This document shows positions 21,040-28,376 of a stretch of DNA of 64,000 nt, one piece after another. The notes under the pieces are model-generated. The model was not told the origin of the DNA. It searched no databases and worked only from the letters and a program-made list of their open reading frames with translations. Both the position numbers and the translations under genes were made by a program. Within the stretch, counting starts at the first letter, position 1; each line of letters starts with the position of its first letter. Origin of the DNA: Kluyvera georgiana ATCC 51603. GTDB taxonomy: Bacteria; Pseudomonadota; Gammaproteobacteria; Enterobacterales; Enterobacteriaceae. The DNA lies in the NCBI RefSeq assembly GCF_001654985.1, contig NZ_LXEU01000046.1:61086-125085 (forward strand), written 5' to 3'.

Positions 21040-22377
21040 CTATTTATCCGTATCTGCTCTGGATACATCAGGATACAAAGGCAGCCAGAGCCTGGCCTCC
21101 AGCCCACCCTGTGGGCGATTGCTCAGCGTTAAGCGACCCCGTAAGCGGGCGGCTAGCTGGGAGGCGATTGCCAGCCCCAATCCGGTGCCGCCGGTATGGC
21201 GATTACGCGAGGTTTCCAGCCGATAAAAAGGCTGAAGTACGGCGTCCAGCTCCGCCGCCGGGATCCCCGGGCCGCTATCCAGCACGTCAATAGTCAGCCA
21301 GCGCTCGTCAACGGGGGTGATACGTAAGAGCGCGTCGTTATTGCCATATTTCAACGCATTGTCGACCAGGTTGGCGATCGCCCGACGCAGAGCCTGGGGA
21401 TAGGTCGTGAGTGGAGGCAGGCTTGCCAGCGGTTCGAAAGTGACCGGCTGGCCGGTGTCTACGTAATCGCAGGCGAGGGAGTCGAGAAAGGCGTTGAGAT
21501 CGAGACGCAGGCTCGCTTCCTGAACGTTTTCACTGCTGCGGGCGTAGGCGATACCTTCGCGCACCAGACGGGCCATGGCATCAAGATCCTGCATCATCTT
21601 TTCTTGCAGTGCCGTATCTTGCGCCATCTCCACCCGCAGCTTCATACGCGTAATCGGCGTTTGCAGATCGTGAGAAATGGCGGCGAGGATCTGCGTACGC
21701 TCCTGGAGGTAGTGCTGAACGCGCGCCAGCATAGCGTTAAAAGCGCGGGCCGTTTGCTGGACTTCCCGCGGACCATCTTCTTCCATTGGCTGCGGCGAGG
21801 TGTCTGCGGGTTCTAATGATTCGACGGCGCGGGTAAAGCGGGAGAGCGGGCGCACAACCTGATGCACCGCCAACCATGCGCAAATCAGCAGCAGCAGCGG
21901 CTGGGCGACCAGCACAATCGGCAGCCAGCGCGCCAGAGCAGGAAGCTGCGGACGAATATCAATGGTTAACGGTTGACCGTCGCTTAAGCGCAGATGCGCC
22001 TGCAGGTGCTCCCGTGGCCCAGGGAGAGCGCTTATGGTTAGCGTATATTTTTCATCCAGTGCGTCATGCAGCGTTTGCACAATGCTGCGCGAGCGCCAGC
22101 TGTCGGGCGGCGGCCCCGATTCACCGATGTTGGTCAGATACTGATAATTTCCGCGCGATAGCCTGGGTAACCAGGCGCTACGCTCGCTGGCGGGCAGCCT
22201 ATCGAGAATCGCCACGCTGGTGGCGACGTCGTCGCTCAGGTTGTTGAGCATCACGCTGCGGGCGCTGCTCATCCGTTCATAGAGCAGCACCGCCAGCGTC
22301 AGGCTGTTGGCCAGCAGCAGCCCGCCCAGCACAATCAGCACTAACCGGTATAGCAGCGTTTTTGGCCACAGCCTCAT
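21040..22377 (-). CDS. Two-component sensor histidine kinase
   Basis: 445-aa membrane kinase. TM1 is about residues 12-32, then a periplasmic sensor of about 120 residues, TM2 about 152-172, HAMP, and a HisKA domain with the phospho-acceptor His in AAISHDLQTPITRMKLR. The HATPase has N box NLVDNALKYGN, G1 DSGPGIP and G2 GGTGLGLAIA. The 4-nt ATGA overlap with the upstream response regulator gene shows a cognate pair. Signal unknown. The neighbouring secreted peptide, CcdA-thioredoxin and periplasmic hydrolase suggest an envelope or redox stress. Confidence 0.92.
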   Translation of the reverse strand: MRLWPKTLLYRLVLIVLGGLLLANSLTLAVLLYERMSSARSVMLNNLSDDVATSVAILDRLPASERSAWLPRLSRGNYQYLTNIGESGPPPDSWRSRSIVQTLHDALDEKYTLTISALPGPREHLQAHLRLSDGQPLTIDIRPQLPALARWLPIVLVAQPLLLLICAWLAVHQVVRPLSRFTRAVESLEPADTSPQPMEEDGPREVQQTARAFNAMLARVQHYLQERTQILAAISHDLQTPITRMKLRVEMAQDTALQEKMMQDLDAMARLVREGIAYARSSENVQEASLRLDLNAFLDSLACDYVDTGQPVTFEPLASLPPLTTYPQALRRAIANLVDNALKYGNNDALLRITPVDERWLTIDVLDSGPGIPAAELDAVLQPFYRLETSRNRHTGGTGLGLAIASQLAARLRGRLTLSNRPQGGLEARLWLPLYPDVSRADTDK

Positions 22378-23111
22378 TCATGCAGTTCCCGCAGGGTGAC
22401 CGGCATGGCCAGCACATAGCCTTCGCTACGCACGGTCTTAATATAGGCCGGTTCGCGCGCGTCGTCGTTCAACCGCTGACGCAGGCGGCTGACCAGCAGA
22501 TCTATTGACCGCTCAAACAACTCGGCATCGCGGCCCTGGGTCAGGCTAAGCAACTGGTCGCGATTAAGCACGCGCTGGGGATGGTCGAGAAACACGCGCA
22601 GTAGGCGATACTCCGCGCCGCTGAGTGCCACCACCAGCCCCTCGTCGTCCTGCAGATGACGGGCGGCGGTATCCAGTTGCCAGCGGCCAAAGGCAATCAG
22701 CCGTCCGGCCTCGGTAATTTGCAGATTCGGCGGCAGGGCGCGGTAGCGGCGCAGAATGGCCTTAATACGCGCCAGTAGTTCACGGGCGACAAACGGCTTA
22801 ACCAGATAGTCGTCGGCGCCCATTTCCAGCCCCAGAATTCTGTCCGCATCGTCACCGCGCGCGGTCAGCATCAGTACGGGAATATTCTGCCGGTCATTGC
22901 GCAACTGGCGGCACAGCGTCAGACCATCGTCGCCGGGCATCATGATGTCCAGTACCACCAGGTCCACCTGATGACTGGCAAGGTAGCTGCGCATAGCCTT
23001 GCCGTTGCTGGCCCCCGTCGCCCGATAGCCTGATTTCAGCAGGTAGTCGACGACCAGCTCGCGAATGTCGTGGTCGTCATCCACCACCAGGATATTATCG
23101 ATGTGTTCCAT
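22374..23111 (-). CDS. OmpR-family response regulator
   Basis: 245-aa regulator. The receiver domain has acidic pocket VVDDDHD, phospho-acceptor Asp in VVLDIMMPGDDG, Thr in MLTARG and Lys in DYLVKPF. The C-terminal winged helix includes LSGAEYRLLRVFLDHPQRVL and RSIDLLVSRLRQRL with the final YIKTVRSEGYVLA. It lies 34 bp downstream of the epoxide-hydrolase-like gene and overlaps the kinase gene by four bases. GGAG precedes ATG 23111. Confidence 0.94.
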   Translation of the reverse strand: MEHIDNILVVDDDHDIRELVVDYLLKSGYRATGASNGKAMRSYLASHQVDLVVLDIMMPGDDGLTLCRQLRNDRQNIPVLMLTARGDDADRILGLEMGADDYLVKPFVARELLARIKAILRRYRALPPNLQITEAGRLIAFGRWQLDTAARHLQDDEGLVVALSGAEYRLLRVFLDHPQRVLNRDQLLSLTQGRDAELFERSIDLLVSRLRQRLNDDAREPAYIKTVRSEGYVLAMPVTLRELHE

Positions 23112-23145
23112 ATTGACTCCAGGTCAGGCCGGGGCAGCCGTGGGG

Positions 23146-24147
23146 TTACAGTTTATCGGCGTCGATGACGGCCTTAGTGAAGTTAGCCGGATCTTCCTGC
23201 GGTGGGTTATGCCCCACGTTTGGGCCGAAAGTACGGTGTTCATATTTGCCGGTAAAGCGGGCGGCATAGGTTTTCGGATCCGGGTGCGGTGCGCCGTTGT
23301 TGCCCCCTTCAATGGTGATGGTCGGGACGGTAATGGAGGGCAGCGTGGCGAGCTTCTGCTCATATTTAGCATATTTCGCTTCACCTTTCTCCAGCCCTAA
23401 ACGCCAGCGGTAGTTGCTGATGGTCACCGCCACGTGATCCGGGTTGTCCAGCGATTTGGCGCTGGTATTGAAGGTGTCCTCGCTGAACTTCCAGCCCGGT
23501 GACGCTTGCAGCCAGATGAGCTTCGCAAAGTCGTGGGTGTTTTTGGCATAGCCCGCCGCGCCGCGCGGGGTCGCGAAATAAAACTGATACCACCACTGCT
23601 GTTCGCCCTGCGGCGGCAGCGGCTGCTCGCCAATTTTTTGGCTGCTAATCAGATAGCCGCTGACCGAAACCAGCGATTTCACCCGCTCCGGCCACAGCGC
23701 GGCGACGATATCCGCCGTGCGTGCGCCCCAGTCGAAACCGGCGAAATCGGCCTGTTTGATATGCAGCGCATCCATTAACGCGACGGCGTCAGACGCCAGC
23801 GCGGACGGCTGACCGTTACGCGGCGTGGCGGCGGACAAGAATCGGGTGGTGCCGTAACCGCGCAGGCTGGGCACAATGACGCGGAAGCCTTTACTGGCCA
23901 GTACAGGCGCGACCTGAGCGTAGCTGTTGATATCGTACGGCCAGCCGTGCAGCAGGATGACCGGCTGGCCATCGCGCGGGCCGATATCGACGTAGCCGAT
24001 ATTCAGGTCGCCGGCGTTAATTTGGTGAACGGTTTTAAATTCGGCGGCGTAATCCGGCGCAGCAAGGGCCGGCAAGGCGGGCGCCAGCAGCACGCTGGCC
24101 AGCAACAGAGTTTTAAAGCGAAGTACCGGGGACGCTGAAACGTTCAT
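23146..24147 (-). CDS. Periplasmic alpha/beta hydrolase, epoxide-hydrolase-like
   Basis: 333 aa with a signal peptide (about residues 1-29, FKTLLLASVLLAPALPALA). The alpha/beta hydrolase fold shows oxyanion motif HGWP, nucleophile elbow GFDWGAR with Asp rather than Ser as nucleophile, and catalytic His in GPNVGHNPPQEDP. An Asp nucleophile marks epoxide hydrolases and haloalkane dehalogenases. The start at 24147 has AGGAG 8 bases upstream and gives a clean signal peptide. The gene is first in an apparent operon with the two-component system, so the enzyme may process or quench the sensed molecule. Substrate unknown. Confidence 0.86.
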   Translation of the reverse strand: MNVSASPVLRFKTLLLASVLLAPALPALAAPDYAAEFKTVHQINAGDLNIGYVDIGPRDGQPVILLHGWPYDINSYAQVAPVLASKGFRVIVPSLRGYGTTRFLSAATPRNGQPSALASDAVALMDALHIKQADFAGFDWGARTADIVAALWPERVKSLVSVSGYLISSQKIGEQPLPPQGEQQWWYQFYFATPRGAAGYAKNTHDFAKLIWLQASPGWKFSEDTFNTSAKSLDNPDHVAVTISNYRWRLGLEKGEAKYAKYEQKLATLPSITVPTITIEGGNNGAPHPDPKTYAARFTGKYEHRTFGPNVGHNPPQEDPANFTKAVIDADKL

Positions 24148-24324
24148 AGATTTCTCCTGCACACACGAGGTTGTTGGCATCAAATCAAAAACGATAGCGA
24201 ACGACGTATAGTGGGCTATCGCGACCAGATAATAAAAACAAGCGGAAGTGTCGCGGATGTGTGCATAAGAAGGGATTTTGCCAGCGACTGTATCGGCGCA
24301 AACGCCAGATACAGTGTGATACAA

Positions 24325-24348
24325 AAGGGAGGCACGCGATGCCTCCCT
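24325..24348 (-). terminator. Intrinsic terminator of the EamA transporter gene
   Basis: GGGAGGCA / TGCCTCCC (8-bp stem, CGCGA loop). On the minus strand it is followed by CTTTTG, so it should terminate the leftward transporter gene ahead of the hydrolase operon. Confidence 0.7.
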
Positions 24349-24364
24349 GATTGGCGATGCCGCA

Positions 24365-25264
24365 TCAGGCGCGGCTGAGGAACGGTAATCGCCAGAACTG
24401 CGGTTTCGCGAACATCACCAGGTTGCCCAGCAGAATCAGCACCAGCCCGATCACCGCATTAGCATGCCACTGATAGCCTTCGTAAACCGTGGACAGCGTC
24501 AGCGCCACCAGTGGAAACAGCAGGGTGCTGTAAGCGGCGTTGCTGGCGCCGATACGCCCCACCAAAGTGAAATAGACGCCAAAGGCAATCACTGAACCGA
24601 ACAGTGCAAGGTAGAACAGCGCCCCCATATAGCTCACCGTCCACTGCGGCGTAAAATCATCGCCGCGCAGCAGCGCCACAATGCCAATAACGATCGTGCC
24701 ATAGAGCATCGCCCAGGCGTTGGTGGTCAATGTTTCCAGGCCCCGGCGCTGGTGGCGCAAGCTCAGCATATTGCCCAGCGAAAAGCCGTAGGTACCCAGC
24801 GCGCTGAGTAAAATGCCCGCCAGTAGAGTACTGCTCATACCCACTGCCTGCAGGTCGTGCCAGAAGAGGGTAATGATACCAGCCAATCCGAGCAGGGCGG
24901 CAAGGTAAAAGCGCTTTGGCGGCGTCTGGCGGAAGAAAATAAAACTGTTGATGGCGTTGAACAGCACCGCCATGGAGAAAATCACCGACTCTAGGCCGGT
25001 ATTAATCCATTTCGCGGCGGTGTAAAAACAGAGAAAGTTGAAGCCAAACACGCAGCAGCCCTGCACCATGCAGAACAGATGATCGCGCAGCGCCAGCGGT
25101 CGTAGGCGGCGTAGACACAGCAAAATCGTTAACATGGTGCCGCTGGCGATGGCGAAACGCCAGAAAATGGAGACGGCTTCAGGCACCGGGCCCTGCTGTA
25201 AAAAAATGGCAATCCAGGTGGTTCCCCAGATAACAACGACCAGCGTGTAGAGCAGCGCGTTCAT
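24365..25264 (-). CDS. EamA/DMT-superfamily metabolite exporter
   Basis: 299-aa inner-membrane protein with ten predicted helices made of two EamA repeats. Typical features are the N-terminal VVVIWGTTWIAI and the second-repeat SVIAFGVYFTLVGRIGASNAAYSTLLFPLVAL. GAGGAAT precedes ATG 25264. It is divergent from the AraC-family regulator gene (170 bp apart), the usual arrangement of an exporter with its regulator. Substrate unknown, probably an amino acid or similar metabolite. Confidence 0.88.
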   Translation of the reverse strand: MNALLYTLVVVIWGTTWIAIFLQQGPVPEAVSIFWRFAIASGTMLTILLCLRRLRPLALRDHLFCMVQGCCVFGFNFLCFYTAAKWINTGLESVIFSMAVLFNAINSFIFFRQTPPKRFYLAALLGLAGIITLFWHDLQAVGMSSTLLAGILLSALGTYGFSLGNMLSLRHQRRGLETLTTNAWAMLYGTIVIGIVALLRGDDFTPQWTVSYMGALFYLALFGSVIAFGVYFTLVGRIGASNAAYSTLLFPLVALTLSTVYEGYQWHANAVIGLVLILLGNLVMFAKPQFWRLPFLSRA

Positions 25265-25434
25265 AATTCCTCACAACGATAACAGCGATAGAAAGCAAAG
25301 TTTGACGCGTACTGGCGAGCGGGGCTTGCAAGGAGTTGCGGCACACTTGCAAATTCTTGCGGTTTTTTATATCCGGCAGGGCTGAAAGCTAGCATCCATG
25401 CGCGACAAGCCCTAGACTGGGCTTATCTATCATC

Positions 25435-26325
25435 GTGACTGAAATGTTAATGGCACACACCTACGCGACGTTTGAGAGACTAAGGAGCCAGAAGGCCATT
25501 CTGCGGGAAACCGTCGCGCTCAATTCAGGTATTCAGCTTGCCGCGTGGTACAACAAACGCGACACGCTGACGGTACAAAGCGATCACCACACGCTGAGCT
25601 TGTATGTGGCCGATGGTTATGAAAGTTATCAGAAAACGCCGTACGGCTGGAAAAACGGCGGTGGGCCAAATCGTTTCTGCCTGATGCCGGAGGACAGCGA
25701 ATCGACGTGGGATATTCGTGATGATCTTTCGTTTGTGCATCTTTATTGCACCGATGATCACTTGCGTCAGGTAGGTGAGCAGGTGTGGGACCGCAGTCCG
25801 GCGACGATCGCGCTGGATGAACAGATTTTTGGTGACGACCCCAAAATTACGCTGCTGTACCGCCAGTTTCTGCTTGGCTGCGACTGGCAGCAGCCGGCCA
25901 ATCAACTGACCCTCAGCAGCGTCAGCACGCTGCTGCTTACCCACCTGCTGCAGAACTACGCCAATGTGCAGTGGCGCCTACCGACGGTGACGGGCGGGCT
26001 GGCTCCGGGCGTCCTGCGTAATACGCTCGATTTTATCGATGCGCATCTTGGCGATCCCTTAACGCTTGCGGCGCTGGCTGCGCAAGCGACGCTCAGCGAA
26101 TACCATTTTGCGCGCATGTTCCGTCAGTCCGTCGGTTTAGCCCCGCATCAATATGTGATGCAGCGTCGTATGGATAAAGCACAACAGCTGGTGCGACACA
26201 CCGCGCTGCCGCTAACCGATATTGCCTTAAGCTGCGGCTTTAGCTCCGCCAGCCACTTCAGTAATCGCTTTAAAGCGGTGACCGGCACCACGCCGTCGCA
26301 GCTACGTGCGGGCCTGGCGCGATAG
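25435..26325 (+). CDS. AraC-family transcriptional regulator
   Basis: About 290-296 aa. The N-terminal cupin-like ligand domain (residues about 30-170) is followed by a C-terminal double HTH: TLAALAAQATLSEYHFARMFRQSVGLAPHQYV and LTDIALSCGFSSASHFSNRFK, ending GTTPSQLR. Start uncertain: GTG 25435, ATG 25444 and ATG 25450 are all possible and none has a strong ribosome site. It probably controls the divergent EamA exporter. Its 3' end overlaps the 3' end of convergent ydcO by 24 bases. Confidence 0.88.
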   Translation: MTEMLMAHTYATFERLRSQKAILRETVALNSGIQLAAWYNKRDTLTVQSDHHTLSLYVADGYESYQKTPYGWKNGGGPNRFCLMPEDSESTWDIRDDLSFVHLYCTDDHLRQVGEQVWDRSPATIALDEQIFGDDPKITLLYRQFLLGCDWQQPANQLTLSSVSTLLLTHLLQNYANVQWRLPTVTGGLAPGVLRNTLDFIDAHLGDPLTLAALAAQATLSEYHFARMFRQSVGLAPHQYVMQRRMDKAQQLVRHTALPLTDIALSCGFSSASHFSNRFKAVTGTTPSQLRAGLAR

Positions 26326-27468
26326 CAGTGCAAAGCTGGCACCACCGATAGCCAGTCCCCAAAACGCCGACCCAATTCCCGCCAGAGTGATGCCGCTCGC
26401 CGTCACCAGAAACGTCACCATCGCGGCGTCGCGTTCGTATGCGGAAGTGAGCGCCTGGAACAGGCTGCCGCCCAGCGTACCCAGCAATGCCAGCCCGGCA
26501 AGCATTTGAATCCACACGGCAGGTAAGGCCGCCATCAGCGCGGTGATTGAGCCACCAAATACGCCCGCGAGAAGATAGAAAACACCGGCTGCGGCGGCAG
26601 CCAGCCAGCGCTTTTGCGGATCCGGGTGTGCATCCGGGCTTTGGCAAATGGCGGCGGTAATAGCGGCAATACACACGGAATAGACGCCAAAGGGTGCCAG
26701 CAGCAACCCAAAGGCGCCGCTAATCACAATCAACGGCGACACCGGCACGCGATAGCCAGAGGCCTGAAGCGTGGCGAGACCGGGGGCGTTCTGCGAAGCC
26801 ATGGTGACCAGAAAGAAAGGAATACCCACGCTGATCAGTTGCGTTAGCGAGAAATGGGGCGCAATAAATTGAGGCGCGACAAACCCCAGTGTGGACGCAT
26901 CTGTGACAACGTCACCTTTTAGCAGGGCGACAATAATTCCCACCACCAGCGCGGCAACCACGGCATAGCGCGGCGCGAGGGCCTTAAACAGCAGCCAGCT
27001 AACCAGCATACTGCCGCACAGCAACAGTTGCCCCTGTAGCGTGGCAAATGCCTGAAGACCAAAACGCAGCAGGATTCCCGCCAGCATGGCTGCGGCCAGC
27101 GAATGGGGAATCAGCTTCATCAATCTGGCAAACCAACCGGTCAACCCGCAAATGACAATCAGCGCGTTGGCGAAGATAAAGATGCCTACCGCATCATTGA
27201 GGGTAGCGCCTTGTAAACCACCGACCAGCAGCGCGGCCCCTGGAGTTGACCAGGCGGTAAGAATAGGCACCTTACGCCACAACGTCAGCACCAGCGTGCT
27301 GAGCCCCATGGCCAGACCCAGCGCCGTCATCCAGCCGGAAATTTGCTGTGCGCTGGCGCCCGCGGCGGCAGCGGCTTGCCAGATAATGGCGGCAGAGCTG
27401 GCATAGCCAACCAGCACGGCAACAAATCCGGCCAGCAGAGTAGGAAAAGGGATAAAAGCGGCGCGCAT
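26302..27468 (-). CDS. ydcO: YdcO, benzoate/H+ symporter family (BenE) membrane protein
   Basis: 388-aa BenE-family inner-membrane protein (E. coli YdcO 391) with 11-12 helices. Conserved segments: LLAGFVAVLVGYASSAAIIWQAAAAAGAS at the start, TAWSTPGAALL, and PFFLVTMASQNAPGLATL. GAGGT stands 8 bases before ATG 27468; the longer frame upstream runs through the shared sutR control region. BenE proteins import benzoate in other bacteria, but the substrate of YdcO is not established. It is divergent from sutR, whose product may control it. Confidence 0.93.
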   Translation of the reverse strand: MRAAFIPFPTLLAGFVAVLVGYASSAAIIWQAAAAAGASAQQISGWMTALGLAMGLSTLVLTLWRKVPILTAWSTPGAALLVGGLQGATLNDAVGIFIFANALIVICGLTGWFARLMKLIPHSLAAAMLAGILLRFGLQAFATLQGQLLLCGSMLVSWLLFKALAPRYAVVAALVVGIIVALLKGDVVTDASTLGFVAPQFIAPHFSLTQLISVGIPFFLVTMASQNAPGLATLQASGYRVPVSPLIVISGAFGLLLAPFGVYSVCIAAITAAICQSPDAHPDPQKRWLAAAAAGVFYLLAGVFGGSITALMAALPAVWIQMLAGLALLGTLGGSLFQALTSAYERDAAMVTFLVTASGITLAGIGSAFWGLAIGGASFALLSRQART

Positions 27469-27480
27469 ATCAATGACCTC

Positions 27481-27532
27481 TTGTGCGTTATAGCGTTCGC
27501 GCACTATACCATTGTGCGTTATAACGTACAAT
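27481..27532. promoter_or_regulatory. Candidate SutR operator between ydcO and sutR
   Basis: A near-perfect 22-bp palindrome at 27511-27532 (outer ATTGT/ACAAT arms, centre CGTTATAACG, two mismatched bases) lies midway between the genes. A degenerate copy, TTGTGCGTTATAGCG, lies at 27481-27495, just upstream of the ydcO ribosome site. Spacing suits autoregulation of sutR and repression of ydcO. Confidence 0.65.
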
Positions 27533-27601
27533 GTTGTGCTTCGCGGACGTAAATAGCGCGCAGGTAAGGTATACTTTGGCAATATAAAACATGGAGGCTG
27601 A

Positions 27602-28177
27602 ATGAATATTGCGCAACATCTGGCGGTAACGCTGAAAAATTTGCGTCAGGAACGGGCATGGAGCCTGTCAAAGCTTGCTGATGAAACCGGTGTATCCAAG
27701 GCGATGCTGGGGCAGATTGAACGTAATGAATCCAGCCCGACGGTGGCGACGCTGTGGAAAATCGCCACCGGCCTGAACGTCCCGTTTTCCGTTTTCATTA
27801 CTCCGCCGGAAACGGATGGGGAGCAGTCGTTCGATCCCCAACAGCAAGCGATGGTGGTGACGCCGATCTTTCCCTGGGATCCTGAACTGTGCTTTGACCA
27901 TTTCTCGATCACTCTGGCGCCTGGCGCGCTAAGTGAATCGACCCCGCATGAAAAAGGGGTGATTGAACATGTGGTGGTGATCGGCGGCCAGTTGGATATG
28001 TGCGTTCAGGGGGAATGGCGTCGGCTCGAGGCGGGAGAAGGGCTGCGGTTCGCAGGCGATCTCCCCCACGCTTATCGCAATAGCGGCGAGCAAACCGTAC
28101 ATTTCCACTCTATTATTCATTATCCGAAAGAAAAAGCCGCAGGCAGACCTGCGGCAAATCACGACAATGAACCATAA
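27602..28177 (+). CDS. sutR: SutR (YdcN), HTH-cupin regulator of sulfur utilisation
   Basis: 191-aa XRE-family regulator (E. coli SutR 178). The HTH is at about residues 7-60 (SLSKLADETGVSKAMLGQIERNESSPTVATLWKIA, by position) and the cupin domain at about 100-175 (EHVVVIGGQLDMCVQGEWRRLEAGEGLRFAGDLPHAYRN). In E. coli it influences sulfur-related genes. The C-terminal tail (KEKAAGRPAANHDNEP) is longer than in E. coli and is encoded by DNA that also forms a GC hairpin (28136-28155). TGGAGG precedes the ATG by about 6 bases. Confidence 0.93.
   Translation: MNIAQHLAVTLKNLRQERAWSLSKLADETGVSKAMLGQIERNESSPTVATLWKIATGLNVPFSVFITPPETDGEQSFDPQQQAMVVTPIFPWDPELCFDHFSITLAPGALSESTPHEKGVIEHVVVIGGQLDMCVQGEWRRLEAGEGLRFAGDLPHAYRNSGEQTVHFHSIIHYPKEKAAGRPAANHDNEP
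28131..28155 (-). terminator. Minus-strand terminator-like hairpin inside the 3' end of sutR
   Basis: GCCGCAGG / CCTGCGGC (28136-28155) is followed on the minus strand by TTTTTC (28131-28135), the form of a rho-independent terminator for leftward transcription. No leftward gene is seen just upstream, so an antisense transcript from the sutR-rlhA gap is possible; otherwise it is a chance property of the coding sequence. Confidence 0.45.
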
Positions 28178-28334
28178 CGTGGCCGTTACGAGGAAAGTCC
28201 GGAATACGGAACTGACTCTAACCTATTGATGATGCAAGCGGAAATGAGCATTTCGGCAATAGGTTGCCGAAATTCAGCTAACCGCAGCGCAGAAGCGATG
28301 GAAACTGTTTTCGTCTACCGCGGCTTATGGTTAC
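28169..28334 (+). ncRNA. Structured rlhA leader with RNase P RNA core-like segments (candidate)
   Basis: The 165-nt stretch between sutR and rlhA begins with AACCATAA (28170-28177) and ends with its exact complement TTATGGTT (28325-28332). Inside, GAGGAAAGTCCGG (28190-28202) equals the universal CR-I core of bacterial RNase P RNA. GGCTTAT (28322-28328) equals its CR-V core, and AAGTC (28195-28199) can pair with GGCTT (28322-28326) as in helix P4. ACCTATTG (28221-28228) pairs with CAATAGGT (28257-28264), and TAACG-TGGC-CGTTA (28175-28188) forms a tetraloop hairpin. It is far too short to be rnpB. Function unknown; a leader or separate small RNA are both possible. Confidence 0.55.
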
Positions 28335-28376
28335 AATAGCCGCCATTTTGTGACCCTACTGGATAACTCCGACTGT

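Noticed and set aside
28169..28334. Reading the sutR-rlhA leader as a true rnpB (RNase P RNA) gene
   Set aside because: Only CR-I, part of CR-V and a terminal helix are present in about 165 nt; P3, P8-P11, P15-P18 and the GGU (CCA-binding) loop are not seen. It is reported only as core-like.
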